Source of the DNA: an uncultured Bacteroidales bacterium
GTDB taxonomy: Bacteria > Bacteroidota > Bacteroidia > Bacteroidales > UBA932
DNA: 33,940 nt
Direction of reading: 5' to 3'
Assembly: GCA_900318565.1 (NCBI GenBank)
Contig: ONLD01000025.1
Coordinates: 1-33,940, forward strand
Shown here: piece by piece, positions 15,384-24,814 of the stretch
Numbering within the stretch: position 1 is the first letter of the stretch
How the letters are laid out: every line of letters starts with the position of its first letter
Notes under the pieces: generated by a model
The model's input: only the letters and a program-made list of their open reading frames with translations
What the model was told of the DNA's origin: nothing
The model's database searches: none
Position numbers and translations under genes: made by a program

Positions 15384-16484
15384 CTATTTAGGGGCCATTT
15401 TGTACAGAATTGCCGCTATTATGATGTACACGAAGTTGGGCAGCCACAGCGCCAGGCCGGCAGGCAGCGTGCCGGTGAATACGAACATCTCGCTGAACTT
15501 CAGGAAGAGGATGTAGAGGAATGCGAGGCCGATTCCGAGAGCGATGTTGAAGCCGATTCCGCCGCGCTTCTTGTGGCTGGTCAGGGCCACTGCCATAATG
15601 GTCAGGATGAAGGCGGAGAAGGGCAGGGTCATACGCCTGTTCTTCTCTATCTGGGCATACATCACGTTCGCGTCCCCGCGCATTTTCTGGGTCGCGATGA
15701 GGGCTTCGAGGTCTTTTTGGGTAAGAGTCTCGACGGTCTTCTGGTTGCGGTAGAAATCGCTCAATTTAAGGGCTATCACCGTGTCGAGGGCTTCGCCGCA
15801 CCGCACGTGGTCTTCCAGGCCCTTGGTATAGTCGCGGATAAAGTAGCGGCGAAGGTGCCATCCGTCCATCGTGCTGTCCCATACCGCGGATTCGGCAGTA
15901 AGCTTGGAGACCAGTTTATTGTCTTCTATGCTCTCGAGCGTGAACTTGTAGGCCGTATTGTTATAGGCGCTGAAAGACTGCACATAGACGAACTGCCCGG
16001 GGGCTATCTGGTAGTGGACGTTGTTGCGGCTGTACTTGGTGTAGTTGTAGTGCTGGTCTATGTATTTGGTCTCGAATGCCACCCTGGAAGCATTGGAGCG
16101 GGGAATCACGAAGAGATTCAGGCCGAGAGACAGCAGGGCGATGAGGGCGGCCGACACCAGGTACGGCACCATCATCCTGTGGTAGCTGACGCCGCCGGAC
16201 AGGATGGCTATGATCTCGGAGTTCGAGGCCATTATGGAGGTGAAGAATATCACCGTAATGAACACGAACAGCGGCGAGAACATATTTATAAAGTACGGTA
16301 TGAAATTGATGTAGTAGTCGAATATGATGGACTTGATGGGCACTTCGTGCTCCACGAAGTTCTCGATCTTCTCCGAGATGTCGAAGATGATGACTATGGC
16401 AATGATGATGAGGAGCGCTATGAGGAAGGTCATAATGAACTTCTTCATAATGTAGCGGTCCAGTATTTTGGGCTTCAGAGTCAT
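15384..16484 (-). CDS. LptF/LptG family lipopolysaccharide export permease
   Basis: An inner-membrane permease (YjgP/YjgQ family) of 366 residues that, with its partner and LptB, extracts LPS from the inner membrane. Membrane segments are seen at about residues 14-34, 60-80 and 105-125 near the N-terminus, then a periplasmic beta-jellyroll-like domain (about 140-260), then three more helices up to the end (LPFSAFILTIMAVAL, GLAFLYILFLKF, VYIIIAAILYKM). I cannot tell LptF from LptG. ATG at 16484 overlaps the tgt stop by one base (TAATG); the tgt-lptF/G pair is common in Bacteroidetes. Confidence 0.9.
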   Translation of the reverse strand: MTLKPKILDRYIMKKFIMTFLIALLIIIAIVIIFDISEKIENFVEHEVPIKSIIFDYYINFIPYFINMFSPLFVFITVIFFTSIMASNSEIIAILSGGVSYHRMMVPYLVSAALIALLSLGLNLFVIPRSNASRVAFETKYIDQHYNYTKYSRNNVHYQIAPGQFVYVQSFSAYNNTAYKFTLESIEDNKLVSKLTAESAVWDSTMDGWHLRRYFIRDYTKGLEDHVRCGEALDTVIALKLSDFYRNQKTVETLTQKDLEALIATQKMRGDANVMYAQIEKNRRMTLPFSAFILTIMAVALTSHKKRGGIGFNIALGIGLAFLYILFLKFSEMFVFTGTLPAGLALWLPNFVYIIIAAILYKMAPK

Positions 16485-17617
16485 TAGATTCTTTGTACTA
16501 ATCGTTTGACGGCCTGCTCTTTCCACGCTGCGAAGTCGCCCGCTTCAATATGCTCCCGGGCGCAGCGTACCAGCTCGAGGTAGAACGCGAGGTTGTGCTC
16601 GGAAGCCAGCATCGCGGCAAACATCTCGCCCGCTATGAACAGGTGGTGCAGATAGGCTTTGGTGTAGGTACGGTCCACAAAAGACGTACCGCGAGGGTCG
16701 ATGGGAGAGAAGTCCTGCGCCCATTTGGCGTTGCGCATATTCATAATGCCGTCCCAGGTGAACAGCATCGCGTTGCGGCCGTTGCGCGTGGGCATCACGC
16801 AGTCGAACATATCCACGCCGCGGGCGATGGCCTCAAGTATGTTGGCCGGGGTGCCGACGCCCATCAGGTAGCGGGCGCGGTCATCCGGTATCACTCCGTC
16901 CAGCACCTCCAGCATTTCGTACATCACTTCCGTCGGCTCGCCCACGGCAAGGCCGCCGATGGCGATTCCCACCTTGGAGAACGGAAGGGCGTGCTCGGCC
17001 GCCTGCACGCGCAGGTCGGGGTAGGTGCAGCCCTGAATGATGGGGAAGAAGGTCTGTTCGTGTCCGTAGAGGGGCTCCGTCTCCTCGAAACGCCTGGAGT
17101 AACGCTCCAGCCAACCCTGCGTAAGGCGCAGTGATTTAGCGGCATATTCGCGGTCGGCGTCGCCTGGCGTGCACTCGTCGAGGGCCATCATTATGTCGGC
17201 TCCGATTATGCGCTGGGTGTCAACGTTGTTTTCGGGGGTGAACATATGGCGGGAACCGTCTATGTGGGACTGGAACTTGCAGCCCTCGGGAGTAATCTTG
17301 CGTATCCGGGCGAGACTGAACACCTGGAAACCGCCGCTGTCGGTAAGGATGGGGCGGTCCCAGTTCTCGAATTTATGCAGGCCTCCGGCGGCGCGAAGGG
17401 TCTCGAGGCCCGGGCGCAGGTAGAGGTGGTATGTGTTGCCAAGTATGATCTGGGCGCCTATGTCTTCCTTTAAGTCGCGGTGGTATACGCCCTTTACGGA
17501 ACCGACCGTGCCGACAGGCATAAAAATGGGGGTCTGAATCTGCCCGTGGTCGGTGTAGAGGGTGCCTGTGTGCGCTGAAGACTGAGGGTCCCTGGCTTCC
17601 CTTATAAATCTGAACAT
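16484..17617 (-). CDS. tgt: tRNA-guanine transglycosylase (queuine/preQ1)
   Basis: Exchanges the wobble guanine of GUN-anticodon tRNAs for preQ1 on the way to queuosine. It is 377 residues. D93 in LTDSGGFQVFSLA and D272 in FDCVMPTRNGRNA match the two catalytic aspartates; VGIAIGGLAVGE and YLMGVGTP are further signatures. The zinc-site cysteines of proteobacterial Tgt (C-x-C-x2-C) are replaced here by RGTSFVDRTYTKAYLHHL at about 309-326, while the later His (H341) is kept; I believe this is usual for Bacteroidetes Tgt. ATG at 17617 lies only 4 nt after a -7 box, so the mRNA may be leaderless. The next gene, lptF/G, overlaps by one base. Confidence 0.94.
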   Translation of the reverse strand: MFRFIREARDPQSSAHTGTLYTDHGQIQTPIFMPVGTVGSVKGVYHRDLKEDIGAQIILGNTYHLYLRPGLETLRAAGGLHKFENWDRPILTDSGGFQVFSLARIRKITPEGCKFQSHIDGSRHMFTPENNVDTQRIIGADIMMALDECTPGDADREYAAKSLRLTQGWLERYSRRFEETEPLYGHEQTFFPIIQGCTYPDLRVQAAEHALPFSKVGIAIGGLAVGEPTEVMYEMLEVLDGVIPDDRARYLMGVGTPANILEAIARGVDMFDCVMPTRNGRNAMLFTWDGIMNMRNAKWAQDFSPIDPRGTSFVDRTYTKAYLHHLFIAGEMFAAMLASEHNLAFYLELVRCAREHIEAGDFAAWKEQAVKRLVQRI

Positions 17618-17621
17618 AGTG

Positions 17622-17629
17622 CAAAAATA
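17622..17629 (-). promoter_or_regulatory. -7 box (TATTTTTG) of tgt, next to the start codon
   Basis: TATTTTTG on the minus strand is followed by CACT and then the ATG of tgt. With transcription normally starting a few bases after this box, the transcript would begin at or next to the start codon. Confidence 0.6.
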
Positions 17630-17641
17630 CTGAAAAAATAT

Positions 17642-17649
17642 TATATTTG
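17642..17649 (+). promoter_or_regulatory. -7 box (TATATTTG) of the MFS transporter gene
   Basis: TATATTTG is followed after one base by an in-frame ATG at 17651. That ATG would lie at or before the transcription start, which argues for the second ATG at 17672 as the real start. Confidence 0.6.
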
Positions 17650-17671
17650 TATGTTACAACCGCATTTGCTT

Positions 17672-18958
17672 ATGAAAATCAAACCTATTACCATCAAGCT
17701 CATCTTGATGAACTTTCTGGAATTCGCCGTATGGGGAGCATATCTGACTTCCCTCGGAAGGTATCTGGGAAATATCGGCCTTGGGTCGCAGATCAAGTGG
17801 TTCTTTGCGATGCAGGGCATAGTGTCCATATTTATGCCCACGCTTATGGGTATCGTGGCCGACCGCAAGCTGGAGGCCCAGAAGGTGCTTTCCCTCTGCC
17901 ACGGCCTTGCCGGCCTGTTTATGATCGGCGCCGGCATTTACTGTATGAACGCGGGCGGCGCGATTGCCTTCGCCCCGCTTTTCGTGCTCTACAGCTTCAG
18001 CGTGGCGTTCTTTATGCCGACCATCGCAATCGCGAATTCCGTGGCCTACAATGCCCTCGGCAAGGAGGGGATGGACCCCGTCCAGGCCTTCCCGCCGATC
18101 CGCGTGTTCGGTACTGTCGGTTTCATTTGCAGTATGCTCCTGACCAACTTCCTGAAGATAGGGGGAGTCGCAATGCAGGACTCTTACACTCAGCTGCTCT
18201 CTTCCGGCATCCTTTCGCTGGTGCTGTGCGGATATGCCCTGACTATGCCTGCCTGCCCGGTGAATAAGTCTTCCGACAAGCAGACTCTCGCCGAAGCCTT
18301 CGGCCTCAAGGCATTTTCCCTCTTCAAGGACAGCCAGTTCGCCATATTCTTCATATTCTCGATGCTTCTCGGCGCCTCGCTCCAGATTACGAATGGCTAC
18401 GCCAACACTTTCCTGGGCTCCTTCGCCGCCGATCCAGCACTGGCGGATACTTTCGCAGTCAAGAACTCCAACGCCCTGATTGCAATTTCGCAGGCTTCCG
18501 AGACCCTCTGCATCCTGCTCATCCCTTTCTTTATGAAGAAATTCGGAATCAAGAAAGTGATGCTTATCGCTATGTTCGCCTGGGTGTTCCGTTTCGGCTT
18601 CTTCGGCCTCGGCAATCCGGCTATGCCGGGCGTGCTGCTCTTCGTGCTCAGCTGCATCGTGTACGGCGTGGCCTTCGACTTCTTCAACATCTCCGGCTCG
18701 CTCTATGTGGAGCAGAATACAACTACTGATATCCGCTCCAGTGCGCAGGGAGTGTTTATGCTGATGACCAATGGCTTGGGCGCCACTATCGGTACTCTTG
18801 CTGCAGGTGCGGTCGTGGATGCGTGCGACGTGTTCAACACCCCGGCCAACTGGGCCACAGCCTGGTATATATTCGCCGGCTATGCGTTCGTCGTGGGCGT
18901 GCTCTTTATGGTCCTTTTCAAGGACCCGCAGAAAAATCAGGTCAAGCCGGCAGCATAA
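17672..18958 (+). CDS. MFS transporter of the nucleoside:H+ symporter type
   Basis: A 428-residue inner-membrane carrier with about twelve hydrophobic segments. The N-terminus [20 protein letters not shown] and the loops [11 protein letters not shown] and [16 protein letters not shown] resemble NupG/XapB-type nucleoside permeases, which bring nucleosides in with protons. The upstream ATG at 17651 is in frame but sits on the promoter, so 17672 is chosen. The stop overlaps the dut start by one base (TAATG), linking nucleoside uptake with dUTP removal in one transcript. Substrate is inferred from the family only. Confidence 0.85.
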   Translation: MKIKPITIKLILMNFLEFAVWGAYLTSLGRYLGNIGLGSQIKWFFAMQGIVSIFMPTLMGIVADRKLEAQKVLSLCHGLAGLFMIGAGIYCMNAGGAIAFAPLFVLYSFSVAFFMPTIAIANSVAYNALGKEGMDPVQAFPPIRVFGTVGFICSMLLTNFLKIGGVAMQDSYTQLLSSGILSLVLCGYALTMPACPVNKSSDKQTLAEAFGLKAFSLFKDSQFAIFFIFSMLLGASLQITNGYANTFLGSFAADPALADTFAVKNSNALIAISQASETLCILLIPFFMKKFGIKKVMLIAMFAWVFRFGFFGLGNPAMPGVLLFVLSCIVYGVAFDFFNISGSLYVEQNTTTDIRSSAQGVFMLMTNGLGATIGTLAAGAVVDACDVFNTPANWATAWYIFAGYAFVVGVLFMVLFKDPQKNQVKPAA

Positions 18959-19392
18959 TGAAAGTGAAAGTCATCAACCGCAGTTCCAATCCGCTGCCGC
19001 AGTATGCGACGCCTCTTGCGGCAGGTTTGGATGTCCGTGCCGACAACGCCGAGCCTATAGTGCTCGAACCTTTGGGGCGCGCGCTCGTACCCACGGGGCT
19101 GTATCTCGAGATACCGGCCGGCTACGAGGTGCAGGTGCGTCCCCGCAGCGGCCTTGCCGCCAAGAAGGGCGTGACTGTGCTCAACGCTCCCGGCACTATC
19201 GATGCCGACTACAGGGGCGAGGTGTGCGTTATTTTGGTCAACCTTTCTGGCGAGCCTTTCGTGGTGGAAAGGGGAGAGAGGGTGGCGCAGCTCGTGCTCT
19301 CGCGCCACGAAACAATTGAATGGGAAGCTGCGGAGAGCCTGTCGCAGACCGAAAGGGGCGAGGGCGGCTTCGGCAGCACCGGTGTGAAATGA
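18958..19392 (+). CDS. dut: Deoxyuridine 5'-triphosphate nucleotidohydrolase (dUTPase)
   Basis: Hydrolyses dUTP to dUMP and pyrophosphate, keeping uracil out of DNA and feeding thymidylate synthesis. It is 144 residues, the normal trimeric size, with the motifs in order: AAGLDVRA (D25), [11 protein letters not shown] at 61-71, [10 protein letters not shown] at 79-88, [10 protein letters not shown] and the C-terminal GEGGFGSTG at 134-142 that closes over the active site. ATG at 18958 overlaps the transporter stop by one base, and its own stop overlaps the murF start (ATGA). Confidence 0.96.
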   Translation: MKVKVINRSSNPLPQYATPLAAGLDVRADNAEPIVLEPLGRALVPTGLYLEIPAGYEVQVRPRSGLAAKKGVTVLNAPGTIDADYRGEVCVILVNLSGEPFVVERGERVAQLVLSRHETIEWEAAESLSQTERGEGGFGSTGVK

Positions 19393-20690
19393 AAGATCTT
19401 TACGAAAAGTATTGCGGCTGCGATTACAGAGTCACCACCGACAGCCGCGCAGTCAAGGGCGGAGAGATGTTCTTCGCCCTTCGTGGTGAGAATTTTGACG
19501 GCAACAATTTCGCGATGGGGGCTCTCGGCGACGGAGCCGCCTGGGCTGTGGTAAACGCCGACGCGCAGCTGCCTGATGACGGGCGCCTGATTCGCGTCCA
19601 GGACCCGCTTGCGACGCTCCGTGAGCTGGCTATATGGCATCGTACGCACATTTGCGAAGGCAAGCTTCCTGTCATCGGCCTTACCGGCACCAACGGCAAG
19701 ACGACGACCAAGGAACTGATTGCGGCAGTGCTGTCCCGCAAGTTTGCGGTCACGGCCACCCGCGGCAACCTCAACAACGACATAGGCGTGCCGCTGAGCC
19801 TTTTGAGCATTACCCCTCAGACGCAGATTGCGGTCATCGAGATGGGGGCTAACCACCCGGACGACATCGAGAAGCTTGTCCAGGTCAGCCGGCCCGACTA
19901 CGGACTCATCACCAACGTGGGGCGTGCGCACCTGCTGGGCTTCGGCTCGTTCGAGGGCGTGAAACAGGCCAAGGGGGCGCTCTATCGCTATCTGGCGTCG
20001 AAGCCCGGGAGCCTTATCTTCATCAACGAAGACGACTCCGACCTGCGCGGAATGTCCGCTGGCCTGCCCTGCCATTTCTTCGGCTACGGTCTCAAGTACC
20101 AGGGGGCGGAGATTCTGCCCGCCACCCCTGACGCTCCGTTCCTGAGGCTCAGAGTCGGCGGGGACGACGTCAATACCCACCTTGTGGGCGCATATAATGC
20201 CGCCAACGTGCTCGCTGCTCTTGCGGTGGGCGACTATTTCGGGGTGCCGCGCAAGGATGCCGTGGCCGCAGTGGAGGAGTACCAGCCTTCGAACCAGCGT
20301 TCGCAGATGGTGCGCACTTCCCGCAACACGCTCATCGTTGACGCCTACAATGCCAATCCTTCGTCGATGCGGGCGTCCATCGAGAACTTCGCCTCCCTGC
20401 AGGCTCCTTCGCGCTATGCCCTGCTCGGGGAGATGCGTGAGCTTGGAGAAGAATCTCTTGCCGAACACATACGCGTCGTACGCCTGCTCAGTGAGCTTGG
20501 AATAGAAGCGGCGCTGGTCGGAGAGGAATTCGCCAAAGCAGTGGAAGCCACTGGATTGACCTGCTTTACCTGCTTCGCTACTTCATCCGAGCTGGCAGCC
20601 TGGCTCCGCACCCGCACCCCTTCCGGACGCGTGATTCTGGTGAAGGGCTCCCGAGGCACGAGAATGGAAAACGTGCTGCCCGAACTGTAG
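19389..20690 (+). CDS. murF: UDP-MurNAc-tripeptide:D-Ala-D-Ala ligase MurF
   Basis: Adds D-Ala-D-Ala to UDP-MurNAc-tripeptide, the last cytoplasmic step before lipid I. It is 433 residues: N-terminal substrate domain ([24 protein letters not shown]), ATP site [14 protein letters not shown] at about 97-110, [26 protein letters not shown], and [14 protein letters not shown] in the C-terminal domain, where it binds the dipeptide. ATG at 19389 overlaps the dut stop by 3 bases. Pairing with dut rather than with other mur genes is a local oddity. Confidence 0.95.
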   Translation: MKDLYEKYCGCDYRVTTDSRAVKGGEMFFALRGENFDGNNFAMGALGDGAAWAVVNADAQLPDDGRLIRVQDPLATLRELAIWHRTHICEGKLPVIGLTGTNGKTTTKELIAAVLSRKFAVTATRGNLNNDIGVPLSLLSITPQTQIAVIEMGANHPDDIEKLVQVSRPDYGLITNVGRAHLLGFGSFEGVKQAKGALYRYLASKPGSLIFINEDDSDLRGMSAGLPCHFFGYGLKYQGAEILPATPDAPFLRLRVGGDDVNTHLVGAYNAANVLAALAVGDYFGVPRKDAVAAVEEYQPSNQRSQMVRTSRNTLIVDAYNANPSSMRASIENFASLQAPSRYALLGEMRELGEESLAEHIRVVRLLSELGIEAALVGEEFAKAVEATGLTCFTCFATSSELAAWLRTRTPSGRVILVKGSRGTRMENVLPEL

Positions 20691-20709
20691 GGAAATCCGG
20701 CAAAATCAT

Positions 20710-20717
20710 TACCTTTG
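20710..20717 (+). promoter_or_regulatory. -7 box (TACCTTTG) of obg
   Basis: TACCTTTG fits TAnnTTTG and lies 6 nt before the obg ATG at 20724, in the 33-nt gap after murF. The transcript leader would be a few bases at most. Confidence 0.55.
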
Positions 20718-20723
20718 CACTTT

Positions 20724-21716
20724 ATGGCCGAAAGTAACTTTATAGACTACGTAAAGATATACTGCGCTTCCGGGCACGGAGGGGCAGGCTCTGCGCATCT
20801 GCACAGGGCGAAGTATATTCCTAAGGGCGGACCTGATGGGGGAGACGGAGGCCGTGGCGGCCATATCATCCTGAGGGCGAACGCCCAGTTCTGGACGCTT
20901 ATCCACCTCAAGTATCGCAAGCACATCAAGGCCGACGACGGCGAGAAGGGCGGAGCCGCGCTCTGCAAGGGCAAGAACGGAGCCGACATCCTGCTGGAAG
21001 TCCCCGTGGGCACCGTAGTCAAGGATGCCGAAAGCGGGGAAGTGCTTTTCGACCTCAACGAGGACGGTCAGGAGCGCATCCTTTGCCGCGGCGGCAAAGG
21101 CGGCCTTGGCAACAACAACTTCAAGACTGCCACCAACCAGACTCCGCGCTACGCCCAGCCCGGCGAGGACGGGGAGGAAGGAGTGTTCATCCTCGAACTT
21201 AAGCTTCTCGCGGATGTGGGCCTGGTGGGTTTCCCCAATGCCGGCAAGTCCACGCTCCTCAGCACGATAACTTCTGCCAAGCCCAAAATCGCATCCTATG
21301 CTTTTACCACTCTCGAGCCCAACCTTGGAATAGTGCGTTACTACGATGACCGCTCTTTCGTGATGGCCGACATCCCCGGAATCATCGAAGGCGCCCACGA
21401 AGGGAAGGGGATAGGCACGAGGTTCCTCAGGCACATAGAACGGAATTCCGTGCTGCTGTTTATGGTCAGCTGCGAAGAAGACGACATCGCCGCATCCTAC
21501 AAGACGCTGCTCTCCGAATTGAAGCTTTACAATCCCGAGCTGCTTACTAAGCAACGCGTGCTGGCCGTCACCAAGTGCGATATCATCGATGAAGAAATAG
21601 AGAAAGAGATTGCGCCTAAGCTGCCGAAGCGGATACCGCACGTATTTATCTCATCCGCCGACGGGGAAGGACTCGACAAACTGAAAGACTTATTATGGAA
21701 GGCTCTGCAGAAATAA
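20724..21716 (+). CDS. obg: Ribosome-associated GTPase Obg
   Basis: A large-ribosomal-subunit assembly and stress GTPase. It has 330 residues: the glycine-rich Obg fold ([39 protein letters not shown]) to about residue 157, then the G domain with G1 GFPNAGKS at 169-176, [10 protein letters not shown]3 DIPG at 216-219 and G4 TKCD at 283-286 in place of the usual NKxD. The optional C-terminal extension is absent. A TTG at 20715 is in frame but lies inside the -7 box; ATG at 20724 is used. The next gene starts 22 nt before its stop. Confidence 0.95.
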   Translation: MAESNFIDYVKIYCASGHGGAGSAHLHRAKYIPKGGPDGGDGGRGGHIILRANAQFWTLIHLKYRKHIKADDGEKGGAALCKGKNGADILLEVPVGTVVKDAESGEVLFDLNEDGQERILCRGGKGGLGNNNFKTATNQTPRYAQPGEDGEEGVFILELKLLADVGLVGFPNAGKSTLLSTITSAKPKIASYAFTTLEPNLGIVRYYDDRSFVMADIPGIIEGAHEGKGIGTRFLRHIERNSVLLFMVSCEEDDIAASYKTLLSELKLYNPELLTKQRVLAVTKCDIIDEEIEKEIAPKLPKRIPHVFISSADGEGLDKLKDLLWKALQK

Positions 21717-22306
21717 CGGACATATTCAGGTCGCTGCACCATATCGACAAGGATATCACATTGTCGCTCAACTCAATGAACTCTCCGTTCACGGACCAGA
21801 TGTGGATGCTCTTTTCCGAGCGGAACATTTGGATCGTTCTGTATGTGGCCGTGATCGTGATGCTGTTCGTGCGTCTGGGGTGGAAGAGGGCGCTTGTGGT
21901 CATTTTGTCCGCCATACTTTGTATCGTCGCTTGTGACCAGTTCGCCAACCTGGTCAAGTTCGGTGTGGAGCGCCTGCGTCCTTGCCACGATGCCGATATG
22001 CTTGCGCGCGGACTGCGAGTGCTGGAGGATCCGGGGCAGTTGTACGGCTTTTTCTCCGCCCACGCCGCCAATGCGGGCGGCTTTGCGGTTGTCTCTTATC
22101 TGGGTTTCCGCAACGACGGGCGCCTGAAGTACCGCGGCTATGGAATAGGAATAGGGCTCTGGGCCTTTCTGGTCGGGGTGAGCCGCATCTTCGTGGGCAA
22201 GCACTTCTTCGGTGACGTGTGCGTGGGGTTTGCCGTGGGCATTTTATTCGGATGCCTGTTCGGACTTCTTGCCCGTTGGGTCATTAAGAAATATATAAAG
22301 TCCTGA
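21695..22306 (+). CDS. PAP2-family membrane phosphatase
   Basis: A 203-residue inner-membrane lipid phosphatase with about five hydrophobic segments. The three-part PAP2 signature is present: K88-x6-R95-P96 (KFGVERLRP), F120-S-A-H123, and S163-R164...H170-x3-D174 ([12 protein letters not shown]). The second motif is FSAH in place of the common PSGH, keeping the catalytic His. Substrates in this family include undecaprenyl pyrophosphate, phosphatidic acid and lipid A; the sequence does not choose among them. It overlaps obg by 22 nt, and its stop overlaps the AraC start by one base. Confidence 0.88.
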   Translation: MEGSAEITDIFRSLHHIDKDITLSLNSMNSPFTDQMWMLFSERNIWIVLYVAVIVMLFVRLGWKRALVVILSAILCIVACDQFANLVKFGVERLRPCHDADMLARGLRVLEDPGQLYGFFSAHAANAGGFAVVSYLGFRNDGRLKYRGYGIGIGLWAFLVGVSRIFVGKHFFGDVCVGFAVGILFGCLFGLLARWVIKKYIKS

Positions 22307-23382
22307 TGCTGTATTCCGTATCATCTGTCCTTCCGTTTGCGGTCTGCTTGATGTGGACTGTCAGTTTGGGCCTTGATATGCTGATTTACAAACGCACCGA
22401 GATGCAGCGCCGCGCGCTTTTTGTGCTGGCTGCGGTGTGTGCGTTGCTGTACCTTTGCCACGCAGTTCATTTCCTTATGAATCCCGGCTTCAGTATCTGG
22501 GACTGTATTTATACTTTCTGCACGCTGGCCGTGTATCCTTTGTTCTACTGGCATATATGCACGTTGACGCAGGAGCGTCCGGACCGCCGCGGGCTGCTGA
22601 TATTGCTCCTGCCTTCCGCCGTGGCGTCAATCTGGGCGCTGGCTACATTTGTGGCAGGAGGTCAGGGCGGGACGGTGCGCCTGGTGACCGGCCTTGCAGT
22701 GCCGCTGGAGGTGCTGGCCGTCTGCGTGCTGGGGATGCGGCGCCTGATGGAGTTCAAGTACAAGGTGGAGAACTTCTACGCCGACGTGGAAGGTAAGACC
22801 CTCGTGACAGTGCAGGCTCTGCTCGTAGTGTTCGTGGTGATTTCTATGGCCTCTGCGGTGGCCAGCCTGATCGGACGGGACGCTTTTTTCGATTCCAAGC
22901 TGCTCGCTTTGCCTTCATTCCTGTTTTCCGCCCTGCTGTTTACCTTGTTCTATCTGTGCTCCAGGATTGGTTTTTCGGTTGCTGATATACCGGCGGAGCC
23001 TGCGTCGCAGAATGTGCAGGAGCCGGCGGCCGAGTCTCCGGACCTGCTCTTTGCGCGTATAGAGGCTTTGATGGAGCAGAAGCAGATTTTCAGGAACCAG
23101 GGCCTGAAGATTACTGATGTGGCGGCGGCAGTGGGGAGCAACCGTACTTATGTTTCGAATTCCATCAACCGTTGCGCCGGCAAGTCCTTCTCCGACTATG
23201 TCCATTTTTATCGTATCCGGTACGCCAAGGTCCTTATGCTTCTCGGGCGGGAAGGAGAACCGGAGACGCTTGAAGCCGTGGCTGAGAAAGCCGGGTACCA
23301 AAGCGGGAATTCTTTTTACAGGGCTTTCGTGAAGTTTGAGGGGAAAAGCCCTTCGGAGTGGCTGAAAGCGCACAGGCCGTAA
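22306..23382 (+). CDS. Membrane-bound AraC-family regulator
   Basis: A 358-residue protein with an N-terminal membrane domain of about six or seven hydrophobic helices (residues 5-220) and a C-terminal AraC DNA-binding domain (from about 255; LKITDVAAAVGSNRTYVSNS and LEAVAEKAGYQSGNSFYRAF are the two helix-turn-helix units). Such regulators are expected to sense a signal in or across the inner membrane. It is translationally linked to the PAP2 gene (TGATG), so its signal or target may be an envelope lipid; that is inference. A weak hairpin and T9 run follow the stop at 23376-23399. Confidence 0.85.
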   Translation: MLYSVSSVLPFAVCLMWTVSLGLDMLIYKRTEMQRRALFVLAAVCALLYLCHAVHFLMNPGFSIWDCIYTFCTLAVYPLFYWHICTLTQERPDRRGLLILLLPSAVASIWALATFVAGGQGGTVRLVTGLAVPLEVLAVCVLGMRRLMEFKYKVENFYADVEGKTLVTVQALLVVFVVISMASAVASLIGRDAFFDSKLLALPSFLFSALLFTLFYLCSRIGFSVADIPAEPASQNVQEPAAESPDLLFARIEALMEQKQIFRNQGLKITDVAAAVGSNRTYVSNSINRCAGKSFSDYVHFYRIRYAKVLMLLGREGEPETLEAVAEKAGYQSGNSFYRAFVKFEGKSPSEWLKAHRP

Positions 23383-23440
23383 GCCGGCAATTTTTTTTTA
23401 CATTTCGTAGAACGATTTTTATCATTCGCATTGGCTTTTT

Positions 23441-23472
23441 TTTGTCTGTTGCAATCATTGTGCATATATTTG
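23441..23472 (+). promoter_or_regulatory. Promoter in the araC-recA intergenic region
   Basis: TTTG at 23441-23444, a 20-nt spacer and TATATTTG at 23465-23472 match the Bacteroidetes promoter consensus closely, yet no normal gene follows; a hairpin terminator lies about 40-70 nt downstream. Confidence 0.6.
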
Positions 23473-23477
23473 CGATG

Positions 23478-23549
23478 ATGGTTTATGCCTGTCAATTTTT
23501 GGTTATTGGATTGCTCCTCGCCCCTCCGGCTTGGAGCAATTCTTTTTTT
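23478..23549 (+). ncRNA. Candidate small RNA of about 70 nt
   Basis: The stretch between the promoter at 23441-23472 and the terminator ending at 23549 would give a transcript of about 70 nt: a U-rich 5' half and a GC-rich hairpin with a U tail, the usual layout of a small regulatory RNA. An open frame of 32 codons starts at ATG 23478 (MVYACQFLVIGLLLAPPAW...) but its stop at 23574-23576 lies beyond the terminator, so coding is less likely. I know no family it matches. Confidence 0.4.
23510..23549 (+). terminator. Intrinsic terminator (araC / candidate small RNA)
   Basis: ATTGCTCC at 23510-23517 pairs with GGAGCAAT at 23533-23540 around a 15-nt loop, followed by TC and seven T at 23543-23549. 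Confidence 0.8.
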
Positions 23550-23683
23550 CGCTCCGGCAGAGTACTCTCCGGGTGAGTATTGCCGCCCGCGGCTTGGAGC
23601 GGGAGGGGCCCACAAGCGCAGTGCAGTGGGAGGGGGAGCGTAGCGACTACTCTGAGGAGAGTACTCTGCCGGAGCGAAAAAAA
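23543..23683. repeat. Perfect 28-bp inverted repeat around an 85-nt GC-rich core
   Basis: The arm 23543-23570 (seven T, then CGCTCCGGCAGAGTACTCTC plus C) is exactly complementary to 23656-23683. The 85-nt core holds a smaller CCCAC/GTGGG hairpin, GAGTA/TACTC pairing just inside the arms, and several G-runs. The outer T-runs serve as the U-tracts of the two terminators that flank it. The element lies between the convergent ends of araC and recA. It could be a small palindromic mobile element or a structured spacer; no open frame is supported in it. Confidence 0.85.
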
Positions 23684-23704
23684 AGGCAGCCCGGGGAGGC
23701 CGCC
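23677..23704 (-). terminator. Intrinsic terminator of recA
   Basis: On the minus strand GGCGGCC (23704-23698), a 6-nt loop and GGCTGCC (23691-23685) form a 7-bp stem with one G-U pair, followed by eight T (23684-23677). It begins 22 nt after the recA stop codon. Confidence 0.85.
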
Positions 23705-23725
23705 TTCGAAAGGATTCGGAACTCT

Positions 23726-24754
<1,029 letters not shown>

Positions 24755-24781
24755 AACGTGTGGTTTTAAATATTAAGTTTA

Positions 24782-24789
24782 CAAATATA
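24782..24789 (-). promoter_or_regulatory. -7 box (TATATTTG) of recA
   Basis: TATATTTG on the minus strand, 27 nt before the recA ATG. It is divergent from, and about 20 nt away from, the rlmN -7 box, so the two promoters share one short region. Confidence 0.6.
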
Positions 24790-24802
24790 AGAGAAAATTC
24801 GT

Positions 24803-24810
24803 TATTTTTG
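24803..24810 (+). promoter_or_regulatory. -7 box (TATTTTTG) of rlmN, next to the start codon
   Basis: TATTTTTG is followed by TATT and then the GTG start of rlmN at 24815. The spacing suggests a transcript that begins at the start codon. Confidence 0.6.
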
Positions 24811-24814
24811 TATT

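Noticed and set aside
17651-17671. ATG at 17651 as the transporter start
   Set aside because: It lies one base after the -7 box, so it would be at or upstream of the transcription start; ATG 17672 gives the family N-terminus.
23478-23576. A 32-residue hydrophobic peptide starting 5 nt after a -7 box, as in leaderless genes
   Set aside because: Its frame runs through a hairpin terminator with a T7 run before the stop codon, so a full mRNA is unlikely; kept only as a remark under the candidate small RNA.
24755-24814. An SOS (LexA-type) operator upstream of recA
   Set aside because: I looked for an inverted repeat around the recA promoter and found none that stands out.
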